Shown here in pieces: positions 12,206 to 23,887 of a stretch of DNA of 64,000 nt. The stretch is from Humulus lupulus (taxonomy: Eukaryota > Streptophyta > Magnoliopsida > Rosales > Cannabaceae): assembly GCF_963169125.1 (NCBI RefSeq), contig NC_084798.1, positions 197,713,481 to 197,777,480 of the forward strand. Direction: 5' to 3'. The position numbers and the translations under genes were made by a program. The first letter of the stretch is position 1, and each line of letters starts with the position of its first letter. The notes beneath the pieces were generated by a model. That model was given only the letters and a program-made list of their open reading frames with translations. It did no database searches and was not told the origin of the DNA.

Positions 12206-14478
12206 TGTAACGACCCAAATTCACTAATAAGGCTTAAGGGCCTTGATTAGTGTGCCAGGAGGGCATTAATGGAATAATTGTGATTTAATGAGTAATTATA
12301 TGTTTAATAATGTTTATATGATAATTGATTATATTATGTGGTAATATGTAATGTGATATATGTGAGAACCACATTATTATGTGGACAGGTTTGTTGAGCA
12401 CGACTCAAGACGATTCTAGGGTCAGATAGCGGGATAAGCCACAACAGGGTTTAAGATATGACTTTGGACAAGTCGGGGGTATTTTTTAGATAGCGGATAG
12501 TGATTTGGGTTATCGGGACATGAAAATAAATATATGGAGATATATTTGAGGTTAGAATTTCTAGACGGGAATATTGGGGGATTTTACCATTTTGGCCTCG
12601 GGGACGGTTCCGGCACCCCGAGCCTCGGGATTGATTTAATATGTGAGATAGACTTAAGGAAGCCTTTATAATGAAAACATAAACCGACTTTAACTTAGGC
12701 TCTCTCTCTCTCTCTCTCTCTCTCACGCTTAAGGAAACACAAAGGAAACTATGGGAAACTAGTTGGGATTTCTGAGTTTGGTGGTGAGAATTTGGGGGTC
12801 TAACTCAGGGATTTAATCAAGGAACTGAAGCAGGGATTAAGGTAAGCATCTAACTCTACTTGCTATGGTTGAATTATGAGTTTTAGCTGGGTTTTGGTTA
12901 AGTGCTGAAACAAGTTTAGTTGTGATGTTCTAAGGCAGAATTAAGAGGGGAAACTTGGGAGCTTAGCTTGGTCACAGCTTGGTGAAGTGATTCTACAGCA
13001 AAGGTAAGTTTTAACTCCTGGTTTAGAAGTTTTAAATGGAGTTTAGGTGGCTGGTTTGAGTGATTTTAGCACTTGAGTTTCAGAAATTGAAAGGAAGAGA
13101 TTGAAGTGTGTTGGGCTGTGTTTTCTTGAGAGTTATGTTGTTTAGATCATGCTAAAGAGGTTAGGAATTAATTGGTTAAGAGTTGGGAAGTTTTGGGATG
13201 GTTTAAGGTAAGGTTTTGAGCTTTGAAATGGTGTAAAATCTGGGTTCGAAGGGGAGGGCCGCGGCTCTGTTCTAGAGCGCTGCGGCCCTAGTATGCAAAG
13301 AAGCCAAGGAGGCTCGGCCAAGGGGGCACGCCGCGCCGCCCAAGGCAAGGGCCGCGGCGCGTGTGTGGTTCAATGAGGGAATAGGTTCTATTTTGGGGAA
13401 GGGCCACGGCTAGGCTTTGGGGGCCGCAGCCCTTGGTTGCACACTTGAGATTTTGAGGGTTTTGAGCATGGGGAAGTGGTCTAGTGTGCTCAGGTTTGAT
13501 TTCACCACCGTGCTTGGTGGAATTAGGAGTCCCGGGAGTTAGTTTTGTAATTGGAAACCTAAAATTGAGTATTAATGGAACACTATACTTTGGTTGTGGC
13601 TAGGTGATAAAAGCTTAGGCTCGGGGACGGATCGTGCTTGAGGGGTGTTGCTCGTAATTCGATAACCGTACAGACTAAAGGTAAGAAAACTGCACCTGGT
13701 TGAATATATGTGACGGGACTAAGGGCTCCCAATTGTAGAAGCTTGAAAAGATGGTATTATGCCATGCAATCCATTTAGTGAACCAACGACCTAAGGGTGC
13801 CAAGGGTCTCACTAGCGCACAGGGCGCGGCTTGGCCACTGGTAGCCGAGGACAGCTTATTATGCACTGAGCTTGGTTTAAGCGGGCCAGAGTCAGTGGGT
13901 TAAACAGAGGGTGCGGCCTAAGTTGTCGGCCCTGAATATTATGTGATAGAATGTATCTTGTGTTGGAATGTATATGCTGAATATCTGTTGTGGATTATCT
14001 GATGAGTATACATGCTTACTGAGCTATTTGTCTGTTGTTATTGTTTGAGTTATCTATGATGTTTTCTTGCTGGGCCTTGGCTTACGGGTGCTACGTGGTG
14101 CAGGTAAAGGCAAGGGCAAGTTAGATCAGCCCTGACAGGAGAGCTCAGCGAGCGGAATATACATAACCAGGTGCTCGGCCGCCACGGTTGAGGTCTAGGC
14201 AAGGACATGGAACCTGAAGACTGTCTGTTTTTCCTTAGTATGGCTAGTGGTTACTCATGTACTTTTGGGAGTCTGTAAACTTGTTTAAACTTTGTTTTGT
14301 ATGGGATCCCATGTTTACTACAGTTTAAATATATGAAATGAGTTTTTGAGACCAAAACCTTTTTTAACCTTAGAACCTACATGATTAATGACACGTTTTC
14401 AAACTAATGACTTGATTAGCAAGTCCTGCACCTTTTTAAGTACACAGTGTAACTGTCTTGGCTATCCAGGGCGTTACA
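12206..14478 (+). mobile_element. Solo LTR (backbone F2) nested in element B RNase H
   Basis: 2273 bp, from TGTAACGACCCAAATTC to CCAGGGCGTTACA, flanked by perfect CGTAG duplications (12201-12205, 14479-14483). It contains a CT microsatellite (12700-12723), a GCCGCGGC cassette (13251-13440), the conserved donor-like box (13680-13696) and the conserved GGTGCAGGTAAAGG box (14061-14110). There is no internal coding. It is younger than element B. Confidence 0.94.
13251..13440. other. Palindrome cassette, CCGCGG type
   Basis: GGGCCGCGGCTC (13257), GCGCTGCGGCCC (13278), CACGCCGCGCCGCCC and GGGCCGCGGCGCG (13349-13361), with weaker copies near 13405 and 13425. Confidence 0.65.
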
Positions 14479-14865
14479 CGTAGGCTATCTCTTTGTCATT
14501 CTGCATCAGCACACAACCCAAACCTTACTTCGACGCGTCACAATATACTACAAACTTGTCGTTGGGTGTCGGTACACAAAGTACTGGTGCTGAGCATAAC
14601 TAATCCTTAAGCAACTAGAAGCTTTCTTCACATCTATCTGTCCAGTTGAACTTTCGTTGTTTCCGGGTCAGGATGGTAAGTGGAGTGGCTATCTTAGAAA
14701 AGCCCTCTATAAACCTCCGATAATAGCCTGCTAGCCCGAGAAAACTTCTGACGCATTCTTAGGTCTTGGCCAATCCCTCACAGCCTCTACCTTTGTTGGG
14801 TCTACTGCAACTCCGTCCTTGGATACTATATGGCTGAGGAACGCTACTTGCAAAAGCCAAAATTC
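14479..14865 (-). pseudogene. Element B RT thumb and RNase H start
   Basis: The minus-strand reading continues from the RT frame through the KCDF/gypsy RT connection into the start of RNase H (VVYCDASK, GLGCVLMQN-like). It breaks at the solo-LTR insertion with the duplicated CGTAG. Frame changes are present near 14760. Confidence 0.75.
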
Positions 14866-15340
14866 TCACTCCTTGAACTTGGTGTAAAGTTGATGCTCCT
14901 TCAGTTGCAACATGGTCATTCTTAAATGTTCCTCGTGCTCGGCTTCATCCTTGGAGTACACCAAAATATCGTTGATGAATACTATGACGAATTTTTCCAA
15001 ATAATCCTTGAAGACCCGATTCATTAAATCCATAAATGCAGATGGAGAGTTGGTAAGACCAAAAGACATAACTAGAAACTCGTAATGTCCATATCGAGTT
15101 CTAAAAGTTGTCTTTGGAATATCCTTTTCCCGTACCTTGAGCTGGTGATAACCGGACCGTAGATCAATCTTAGAAAACACGGTTGCTCCTCGGAGTTGAT
15201 CAAACAAGTCTTCGATCCAGGGTAGTGTGTACTTATTCTTCATTGTCACCTTATTCAGCTCGCGGTAATCTATACACATATGCATGCTTCCGTCCTTCTT
15301 CTTCACAAATAGAATCAAGGCTCCCCATAGCGAATGGCTT
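14866..15340 (-). pseudogene. Element B reverse transcriptase, catalytic part
   Basis: From the nested LTR edge: [66 protein letters not shown] and [19 protein letters not shown]. The catalytic FxDD motif reads FIND: the first aspartate is asparagine (GAC to AAC), so the polymerase would be inactive. The segment from 15341 upstream in the open frame is solo-LTR sequence read through by chance. The N-terminal half of RT is on the other side of that LTR at 17661. Confidence 0.9.
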
Positions 15341-17660
15341 TGTAATGCCCCGAATTCTCCGATGTGTTTAACGGCATGAATAGTAGGCCGGGAGGGCCAT
15401 ACTTGCTTAGTTATGTTATTAATTGATAAATGCATGTATATGTTGATTATATTATGATATGATGTGAAATGCATGCATATGAGTCCATATTTCTCATTAC
15501 AGGGGTGTGATGGTAATTTGGCCCATTGAGGGTATTTGTGTATTTGGGTGCATAACTTGATTTTTGAATGAGATTCCATTATTATGGAGATATAATCGAG
15601 CTATTTGACATGAGACGGTCACTTTTAGTGGATTAGCGGTTTTTTCATAATGGGGTCAATTTTGGGGTAATAGAAATGTTCATTTGATGATAAATTGGGA
15701 ATATTTGAGATCAGGGTGAAATTCTTGAGGTTTTGACTATAATGTCCCCGGGGGTGTTTTCGGGACCCCGAGCATTAGGTTTTATTTGAGGTTACTTAAG
15801 GTTGAAGTAGCTTATCAGATAGAACATACGATAAGAAAACCTTATGTTCTCCCTTTTCAAAGTCCGTTTTACCGTTTAAGCCTTTTTGACGAAATCTTGA
15901 GTTCTAGGAGTCGGAATCGAGTGAGGATTGAGGCATAGCGATCCTAGGGAAGATTAGAAGCTTCTTAACCAAAGGATTCGATGGAAAACAACCCAATTGA
16001 AGGTAATCGAAGTTTAAGTTTTGAGTTTTTCCGAGTTTCTAAGCTTTGAATTGATTTTGTGAATTGTTGAGTTTTCGGTTCGTTCGAGCCTTGGGTTTTG
16101 AGGGTTTTGATGTATGGGGAAGCTTGGGAACTTTGCTTTGATGATTGGGGAATGTTTAGGGATGATTTTGGAGGCTTTGAAGTGTTAGAAACGTTGTTGG
16201 GAATGGGCCAGGGTGGAGCATCGCGGCCCTGTTTTTGAGGCGCCGCGGCCCTTCTTTGAAGAAGCAGGTGGGGGCCTTGTGCTCGCTGGGCGCCGTGGCC
16301 CTTGATGAAGGGCGCTGTGGCCCTAGCCTCTGGGAACCCTGGGGGCCACGGCCCAAGGTGCTAGGGCCACAGCCCTTGCCTTGTTTTCGCCCCGTTTGCT
16401 CGTTTTGACCCCGGGAACCTAGTTTTAGGCCTCGAGAGTGTCCTTGCTACTTGGATTAGTTTGGATTGATCTCTTGGAGGTTAGATAATAGTTTGAGAAC
16501 CCTTGATTATCTTGATTATTGATGGTATCCCATATGTGTTGTGATTAGGTAACCGCTAAAGGACTAAAAGCTAAACCGTTCTCAAGGGTCGTTCTTTTGT
16601 TCATTCTAGCTCGAATCAAAGGTAAGAGAACCGCACCCCAAGTGTGACATGCATGGATGTTCATGAGGCATGTTGATTGTGAGAATGTGTACATGGATTG
16701 AATATAGAATGCTTAGTATATGTTGCTCACTTGTGCACGGTACTGACTCATTAGTCAGGTTTGGCAAAGGTGCTAGTATCAACTGCGAAGCTGTGACTTA
16801 TTAGTCAGGTTCGGCAGTGGTACTGGGCACTGATCATGTTGAGCTGACTTATTAGTCAGGATGGCCTTAGCGTGTATTACGCAAGCCAATAAGATTTAAT
16901 CTAATCGACTATCAGCATTGAATGACTCAAAGAGCATTAATGCCAGACCGACCCCGAGGGTCGATGAATGAAATAAGCGCTTGGAGGCTAGTGGCTTACT
17001 TAGCAGCCACTCTCCCATTTGAAAATAGTGACGTGCTTGTCAGTCACTCAGTATGGTTTACCAGAACCTGTTGAAGGCAAGTGGCTTACCTAATAGCCAC
17101 TCTTCCATTTGAATTAGTGACTTGCCTGTCAGTCACTCAGTATGGTTTATCAGGACCTCATGTGATGTTCACTCAATTGATTAATCTTTATGCTCAGTTT
17201 GATTATAATGATAATCATTTGATAATGTTTATGAAAAGTGTTATGTTTCCTTGTTGGGCTTTGGCTCATGGGTGCTATGTGGTGCAGGTAAAGGGAAAGA
17301 AAAGCTCACCTAGCCTTGAGTGGAGAGCTGATGTGGTGTTGTGTACATATGCGGCCACTTGACCACCACGGCCAAGGAGTTCTCAGAGGAACTAGGGGAT
17401 TTACCCTATTTTGCCGCTTAGGTCGGCGGGATTGTAACTTTACAACTATAGTGACCTTTTTGTACTGAGAACCACTTGTAAATGTTTTATTTAGCTCTGC
17501 AGAGCAATTTGTAATAAAATCTCCATTTCCTTTTTATTGGTTTTATACCTAACCTGTTAATTACACTTAGAGCACGTTTTTGACCAAAGGACTCAGGTAG
17601 TGAGTCAAATTTCCGGTCCACCGTTCACCGTAACTGTTCTGGGGTAGCCAGGGCGTTACA
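15341..17660 (+). mobile_element. Solo LTR (backbone F1) nested in element B RT
   Basis: 2320 bp, TGTAATGCCCCGAATTC to CCAGGGCGTTACA, with perfect GGCTT duplications (15336-15340, 17661-17665). Features in order: a CCGCGG cassette (16210-16380), the donor-like box (16621), a repeated TGACTNATTAGTCAGG block (16745-17160), the GGTGCAGGTAAAGG box (17247-17293) and a polyadenylation-type AATAAA (17512). Confidence 0.94.
16210..16380. other. Palindrome cassette, CCGCGG type
   Basis: GCGGCCC, GGCGCCGCGGCCC (16239-16251), GGGCGCCGTGGCCC, GGGCGCTGTGGCCC and two GGGCCACGGCCC/GGGCCACAGCCC variants. The CA/TG variants look like CpG decay products. Confidence 0.65.
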
Positions 17661-18462
17661 GGCTTGGTCTAATGAAACCTAAGTCTAAGAATTCTTGTAG
17701 ATGCATCTTCAACTCCTTGAGTTCAGTAGGTGTCATCTGGTATGGTGCCTTTGAGATAGGCTCGGTTCTCAGTACTAGCTCGATTGTGAAGTCAATTTCC
17801 TGAGTCGGCGACAACCCTGGTAAGTCGTCAGGAAATATTTCTGGGAATTCTTTTATAATGTGGACGCCTCCAACCTTTAGTGGTGTTTCCTTTACCACAT
17901 CCATGACACTGGCTAAGAATGTGTGACATCCTTTCTCTATCATCCTCTGAGCTTTGAGAGATGAAATAAGCGGTGTCCGTAGTCCTGAAACTTTTCCCAT
18001 ACAACATAGTCTCTGACCGTCAGGAGTCTCTAACGTCACTTGCTTGCATCTACAGTCGATGGTTGCGCCATGCCTTGCTAGCCAATCCATGCCCAGTATT
18101 ACGTCGAAATCTTTGATCTCTAGCTCTATCAGGTCTCCTTCTAGTTCTACATCCTCAATTTTGATCGGTACGCCTCGTACTATCCATGATGATAGGACTA
18201 CTTCGCCCGAAGGTAATTCTGTCACAAACCTAGTTCTAAATCTTTCACAAGGTTTGTCTAATTTCTCTATCATTCCTAATGAGATATACGAGTGTGTTGC
18301 TCCCAAATCAAATAATACTGAACATATATTATTGAGGATAGGGACCTGACCTGTGACGACTTTGTTACTAGTTTCAGCTTCTCCCTGGCTCAAGGCAAAG
18401 ACTCTGGTTGGAACCATCTTGTTGTCCCTTTTCTCTTCTTGCTTAAGTTGTGGACATTCCAT
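17661..18462 (-). pseudogene. Element B aspartic protease and RT N-terminus
   Basis: One long open frame on the minus strand. The protease has VLFDLGATHSYIS, where the D-S-G triad serine is leucine (TCG to TTG), and the ILGMDWLARHGATIDC flap/helix block. It leads into RT with FPDDLPGLSPTQEIDF, PYQMTPTELKELK and LGFIRPS, ending at the duplicated GGCTT of the nested LTR. The loss of the active-site serine suggests a dead protease. The start of the frame follows the Gag zinc knuckle. Confidence 0.9.
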
Positions 18463-18560
18463 CTTCCGATGACCTTACTGGCCATAATTGTAACATCCCT
18501 TGGTGTTTTCACGGCACTCACCAGGATGTTTTTTATTTGGCATTTGGAGCACTGCGGGTA
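18430..18560 (-). pseudogene. Element B Gag zinc knuckle, broken
   Basis: The minus strand encodes a CCHC knuckle in which the second cysteine is tyrosine (CYNYGQ) and a TAA stop sits before GHRKMEC. Both lesions fit G/C-to-A/T changes. An upstream cysteine-rich stretch (H-PGEC) resembles that of element A. Confidence 0.75.
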
Positions 18561-18710
18561 TTCTACATAACCCGACCTATTATTTATATTGTTTGTCCAT
18601 GCTCTTTTGTCATTGTTGGATTGCTTATTGTCAAGATGTCTTCTCTTCTGGCCATTATTGTTGCTATGTTGATAGTTGTTGTTGTGGTTCTGACCATTCT
18701 GAGGTTGATT

Positions 18711-19616
18711 CTATTGTTTAGGTTCAGGCTTGCTGGCCTCCTCCTTACTAATATTTTCCTGAAGCCTCTCCACCTCTATAGCTGTTTCTAGAGCATTGGC
18801 GTAAGAAGTGGTTCCAGGATTTGCTAGTTTGACTCCTAGCTCAATCTTTGGTTTGAGTCCTCTAACAAACTTGGTAACCCTTAGGAAATCGGTTGGGACC
18901 AACTCTGGTGCGAACTTGGCTAGTCGATCAAACTGTCGAGCATACTCTGCTACCGCCAAGTTACCCTGCTTCAGACTGGTGAACTCTTCTACCCTTGTAG
19001 CGATGACTGTCAAGTTGTAATACTTCTTGTGAAAGAGCTTCACAAATCTATTCCATGTCATGGTGGCGACGTTGTGAGTTTGTTGTTCTAAATCCCACCA
19101 GATTCTAGCATCCTTCTTTAGAAGAGAAAAAACACAGGATATGCGGTCCATGTTTCCAAGGTTCATGTGTGATAGGAACGACTCTACATTCCTGAGCCAT
19201 TCTTCCGCCTCGAAGGGGTCGGTTGTCCCTTCAAAGTTTGGAGCGTGTTGCTTACGAAATCACTCATAAACTGGTTCCATGTACTGAGCTGGGTAAGGCA
19301 CATAGTTCTCCATTAGCCATCCCCCATAAGGACCTACTTGTTGGGGTGCTTGAGCCATTTGTTGAGGCTGCGGTTGCGGCTGAGGCTGAGTCTGTGGTTA
19401 TGGTTGAGCCTGTTGTCGTTGTTGCTGCAGCAATTCTTCCACTTGTTGCCGTAGTCAGACAATCTCAGTGGTGTTGTCAACTGGAGGCGGTGCACTTCTG
19501 TTAGCAGCAGTATTGGTAGCACGCGTTCCCCTTCTGTGAACTAGAGGGGCTTCATTTGTCCCGTTGGCGGCGTTGGAGGCATTGCTGGCTATGCGTGCAG
19601 ACCTTCTGAGTGACAT
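18711..19616 (-). pseudogene. Element B Gag
   Basis: The likely start is MSLRRSARIASN at 19616, followed by a low-complexity Q/N-rich region (19455-19330) that is now frameshifted. At 18711-19166 the capsid core is open: MDRISCVFSLLKKDARIWWD, TWNRFVKLFHKKYY, EFTSLKQGNLAVAEYARQFD and KFVRGLKPKIE. This is the standard Ty3/gypsy Gag core of about 150 residues. It ends in a lysine-rich linker before the zinc knuckle. Stops and frameshifts between 19170 and 19460 break the protein. Confidence 0.88.
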
Positions 19617-21045
19617 CTTCAGCAAAGTTCTAACGGTCGAGAAAAACTTGCTAGAAGTTACCCTAATAGGTTCTAAGGCAAAACTTAGTCTAAGCAAACA
19701 TATCTCGAACCTATTAGTTATGATTTCTTATGAAAAAAAATTATGTAAGCCTTCTTTATAATTAGGGTGTGTTTCTATACATAGAAAAAAATAAGCCATC
19801 TTTATTATTTTCTAAGTCTATTTCTAATCATCCTATATGACTTAATTCTCAGGCTCGAAACTCATCGTTGTTCCAAAGTTAACCATATTAAGGGAGGGCT
19901 GGGATGAGTAAAATCGTTCCCACTACTATGGCCCCCTAAACTCTCAATATAGAACTCGGTCCATTGATTTGTATCCACCCTCACTGAACTTGGTCATTAT
20001 TTATTGAATTTATTATTTATTATGATTGAAAAAAAAATCAAACTCATACACGTCATTCAAAAATAACAATAATGTTCATTTGGAAAAATGTTTTCACTAA
20101 GTACAATTATAAATGCAAAAATAATAAATTAATAAATAAACTAAACTAACATAACTAGGGTAAATCTAAAAATCAAGATCTTATATGGCCCCACATCACT
20201 ATGGCTACTTCCTCGAATGACGACTAGCCCTACCAACCAACAGGAGTCTTTCCAGCGTGCTTTGTCCTCACTCGCACGCTTCCTGGGAAAACTTCCCAGA
20301 AGGTCACCCATCTTGAGATTACTCCAGGTCAAGCACGCTTAACTTTTGAGTTCCCAAGTGATGGGCTACCTAAAAGAAGACGCATCTCACACTTGACCTT
20401 CCCCAGGTGGTGTGGGATTGCACAGCTTTACCCGATCTTTCCCCTTACGGATCACGGGATTCTGACTGTCACATTCTAGGTCTGACCCTTCATCTAACAT
20501 GTCATCATCTATTTCTTCATACTCATCACTATCTTGAGCCTTAAAATTACCTAGGGGAAGATTCATAAAGATTCTATGATTTTGCTCATTAGTGAATTGA
20601 AATTCCAACTTAGAGGTGAACCTAAGTATGAGAAAATAATATCTCATGACTACCAGTAAATCATCATCATCTATAGTCTCCCATATTTCTTTTAATGTTG
20701 CAATTACAGAAGAAAAATCTATAAAAGCCTAATTACTAGGACATATTGCTCCGTAGCTCTCATCATAATTTGCTTAGTAGTCTGAAGATGAACTATCTCT
20801 CTGTTGAATAAGATTTATCTCTGAGTGATTCTTTCTAACACTTCTACAATATTCCTTGGCTCTCTAATCCTTTTCAATGCCTTAATGGCTCAGATATCCT
20901 GATAGGTCAAGGCTCCATCCATCTTAACTGAAAACATAATGGCTAAAATGTTAGCTAATAACATAAACATAAACACTTACATTGGCGGTTAGATTTGAAG
21001 CTTGTGCGTGTGTATCAAGGAGAACTTTATGCATATGAACTGTGG
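19617..21045 (-). other. Element B long leader
   Basis: About 1.43 kb between PBS and gag. It contains a 5S-rRNA-like segment at 20275-20387, an acidic-residue-coding stretch at 20460-20530 (EYEEIDDDMLDEGS) with no recognisable family, and AT-rich sequence around 19970-20130. Short open frames here look incidental. Confidence 0.6.
20275..20387 (-). promoter_or_regulatory. 5S rRNA-like segment in element B leader
   Basis: On the minus strand, in sense with the element, the order GATGCG, CCCATCA, GGGAACTC, AAGTTAAGCGTGCTTGA (20330-20346), GATGGGTGACCTTC (20300-20313) and TGGGAAGT (20293-20300) follows plant 5S rRNA along about 112 of its 120 bases. The conserved parts coincide with box A, the intermediate element and box C of the 5S internal promoter. 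The intervening bases are diverged, so it is not a working 5S gene. 5S-derived promoters are known in Cassandra TRIM LTRs. Here the segment is in the leader of a chromovirus. Confidence 0.75.
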
Positions 21046-21057
21046 GCTCTGATACCA
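21046..21057 (-). promoter_or_regulatory. Primer binding site, tRNA-iMet
   Basis: The minus strand reads TGGTATCAGAGC two bases after the LTR end, a perfect complement of the plant initiator tRNA-Met 3' end. Confidence 0.95.
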
Positions 21058-21059
21058 AC

Positions 21060-23139
21060 TGTAATGACCCGACTATTTCTAAGACCTCGGACCATTAAAA
21101 ACTACTATGACATAGCTACTAATTTGAATACATACATAAGAAATAACATAACTTTATTTAAAACCCAAAATATTGTACCAATTACAAAATAAGGTAAAAA
21201 AAATATAGAAAATGTTATATGGGATCCCATTGTTATAAAACATAAAAACATAAACTTTAATTGTTTAAATACTAATTGCGGAAATACATAAAAAAAAACA
21301 TATTTTAAAAGACTTTAAAACAACGGCATCCTCGATCTTCTATCATTCCATTCATCCTCAACACACATGTCAAGCTGCCACGAATCATTCCCGCCTTCCA
21401 TGTTCATTTTCCTGCATCAAACTAAAAAAATAAAGGAATGAACCTAATGCCCAGCAAGGAAAATCTACTAACAACATATATCATAAATCATAAACATAAG
21501 ACTATATCATAAACATATACCATAAAACATATGACTATAAAAACGTATATCATATAGTACTACAATATTAATGGCCATTAACTCATTAACATGGTATGTG
21601 ATAAAATCATCTAGGTCTTCTGTCTACTAATCGAGGTAGGTTAGATCACAACTATAGTATATGATAACCATCTAGGTCCTTTGTCTAGTAATCAAGGTAG
21701 TGTAAATCATAACTCTAAATCATGAAAATGATAAAAATTCTTGGGGCTTGCTATCTAAGAAAATCATATGCCCAAGCAACTACAACTTAAATTCTTGGGG
21801 CTTGTTATCTAAGCAAGTCATATGCCCAAGGACTACAAAACATATTTATACATATACATATCATAACATAAAACATATCATAACATAAATATATAAACAC
21901 ATATAATCTAACCTATTTTCCTTACAAAAAACCGGGATATGGAGACAAGAACGGGATTTGGAACAATCCTAAAACCAACAACAGAATCGTGAGTTTCTAA
22001 AGAAAGGAGATGAAAAAGAGAACTAAACCGTCAAAGAAGAAACTTACCGAAAACCTTAACTTTCAAGAAACTTAAACACCTAACCAAGAATCATAAACAA
22101 GAGTTAGGATTTGAAAGAAAATAAAAGAAAACTAAAGAACCATGAAGAACTGAACTTAAGGATAGGAATACCTTGGATGAGCTATGACTTCATCTACACC
22201 TTGATACCAAAATAACATTATATCTTACTTCCCAAGTGTTTAGAAAAGCTTAGATTGGAAAAGCTTTTAACCCAAAACCCAAGTGTTTCTCTCTATAGTA
22301 ATCTTATCAGCTTGGAGGCTCTGAACAATGCTTGAAGAATGAAGGAAAATGGTTGAGTACTAGGTCCTATGTATAGAGTTCGAGGAGTGAAACTAACCCC
22401 TTTTAATTTGAATAAATAAATGAATATAAAATGAAAAAGATTTGAATTTTTTTTAAATTGACGCTCAGAACTCGGTCAGAATTGTTCAAAGGCAAGTCCA
22501 AGTGGTTAAGGCTGTTTTTAAATTTAAAATTCTCAAGTATTCAAAAATGAACTCCCATGGCCGATATATCGCCTACACTGGGCGATATATTGCCTAGACC
22601 TATATCCCGAGCCCCGTTCGTTCGTTCGTGTGAAGTCGACATGTTTTCTGTATCTCCCGTAGGCGATATATCAACCCCTATAGCTACGACATATTGCCAT
22701 ACATTGATATATCAAACACGAATTTTCACTTTTTCAGCATATTTTGAATTGATTAAACAGCTTTGACTGAGTCAAAACGTTATCCTAACAACTGCTGGAA
22801 GGTTATAGAGTTTCTAGATCTTTCTTTTAATTAAACTATTCATCAAAAATACTTAAATCCTTAATAAACATGATTATGAAAAATGTCACTCTTATTAATT
22901 CTATCTAAACCTTAGGTTATAATAAATAATATTTCTAGAACCAGCAATATTAATCAAACCTTATGTTATAATTAATATTTCTAAACTATAGGTTAAACTT
23001 ATAAAATCCATAACTGTTGCTATGAGTTTCCAACTAAGTCCCAGCTTGAACCAAAATCCACGGAAACTAACATACTACAAACAACTACTAGCTACTACTA
23101 CTACTATTATCTAACTAAGTAAAATTCTGAGACACTACA
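21060..23139 (-). repeat. Element B 5' LTR
   Basis: 2080 bp, nearly identical to 8245-10344. TG...CA ends are intact (TGTAATGACCCG ... GACACTACA). It carries the ATATAT cassette at 22559-22690 and the short version of the ACT repeat at 23088-23107. Confidence 0.93.
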
Positions 23140-23887
23140 GAATTGTCCCCTAGCTTTACCCAATCAAGAACCCAGCTCAAACTTAGCTTCAATTCTCTTA
23201 AACTCCAAGCCTTTCTCAAGAAAATCAAAGAGGAAATGAGAAAGAGATAGTGTCCGAGATAGAGAAAAAAGAGTGCCCTGTTCTGCTGCTTCCTTTGGTT
23301 CATTCTACAACTTTCCCTTGGCTAAGTATATATAACCTTTAAGGGGAAATGACCAATATACCCCTAGGACCAACCTTCTCTCTTAAAGCCCCTTAAGGGT
23401 AGTTTTGTCATTTGCCTCCTACCCCATTAATCAAAATTAACGTCTCACAATTCTCGTCACTCCCAATATCCTCAAATAATTACCAAATAATTTCCCACTA
23501 CCCGCTCAATCTCGGTAATACACTAAGTACCAAATTACTCCTAGGCTCACCCTAAGCCTAGTATTTGATCCCGTTATGACTAAACTGCTAACTTGCTTCC
23601 TAGGATCGCCTCATACCGAATAACTCAAATATATCCACATAATAATGTGGTCTCACCCATATATCACATACATGCACAAAAATATACAAATATGCCCTCA
23701 ACGGGCCAAAATTACGAAAATTTCCTTCTTATAAGAAACAGCCCCACATGCATACAAATACTACCATATAATAATAAAATGCACATAATCATGCATACAA
23801 TCACATAATAACACATTAAACCAATTATTGCCCTTCTGCCCCCCTAATCCAGGCACTAAGCCATATTAGGGAATTCGGGACGTTACA

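Noticed and set aside
18044..18791. Plus-strand open frames opposite element B gag/pol
   Set aside because: They are antisense shadows of the protease and Gag frames and contain no domain.
20275..20387. Functional 5S rRNA gene
   Set aside because: Only the promoter boxes and parts of the stems are kept; several stems are mismatched and the copy lies inside a retrotransposon leader.
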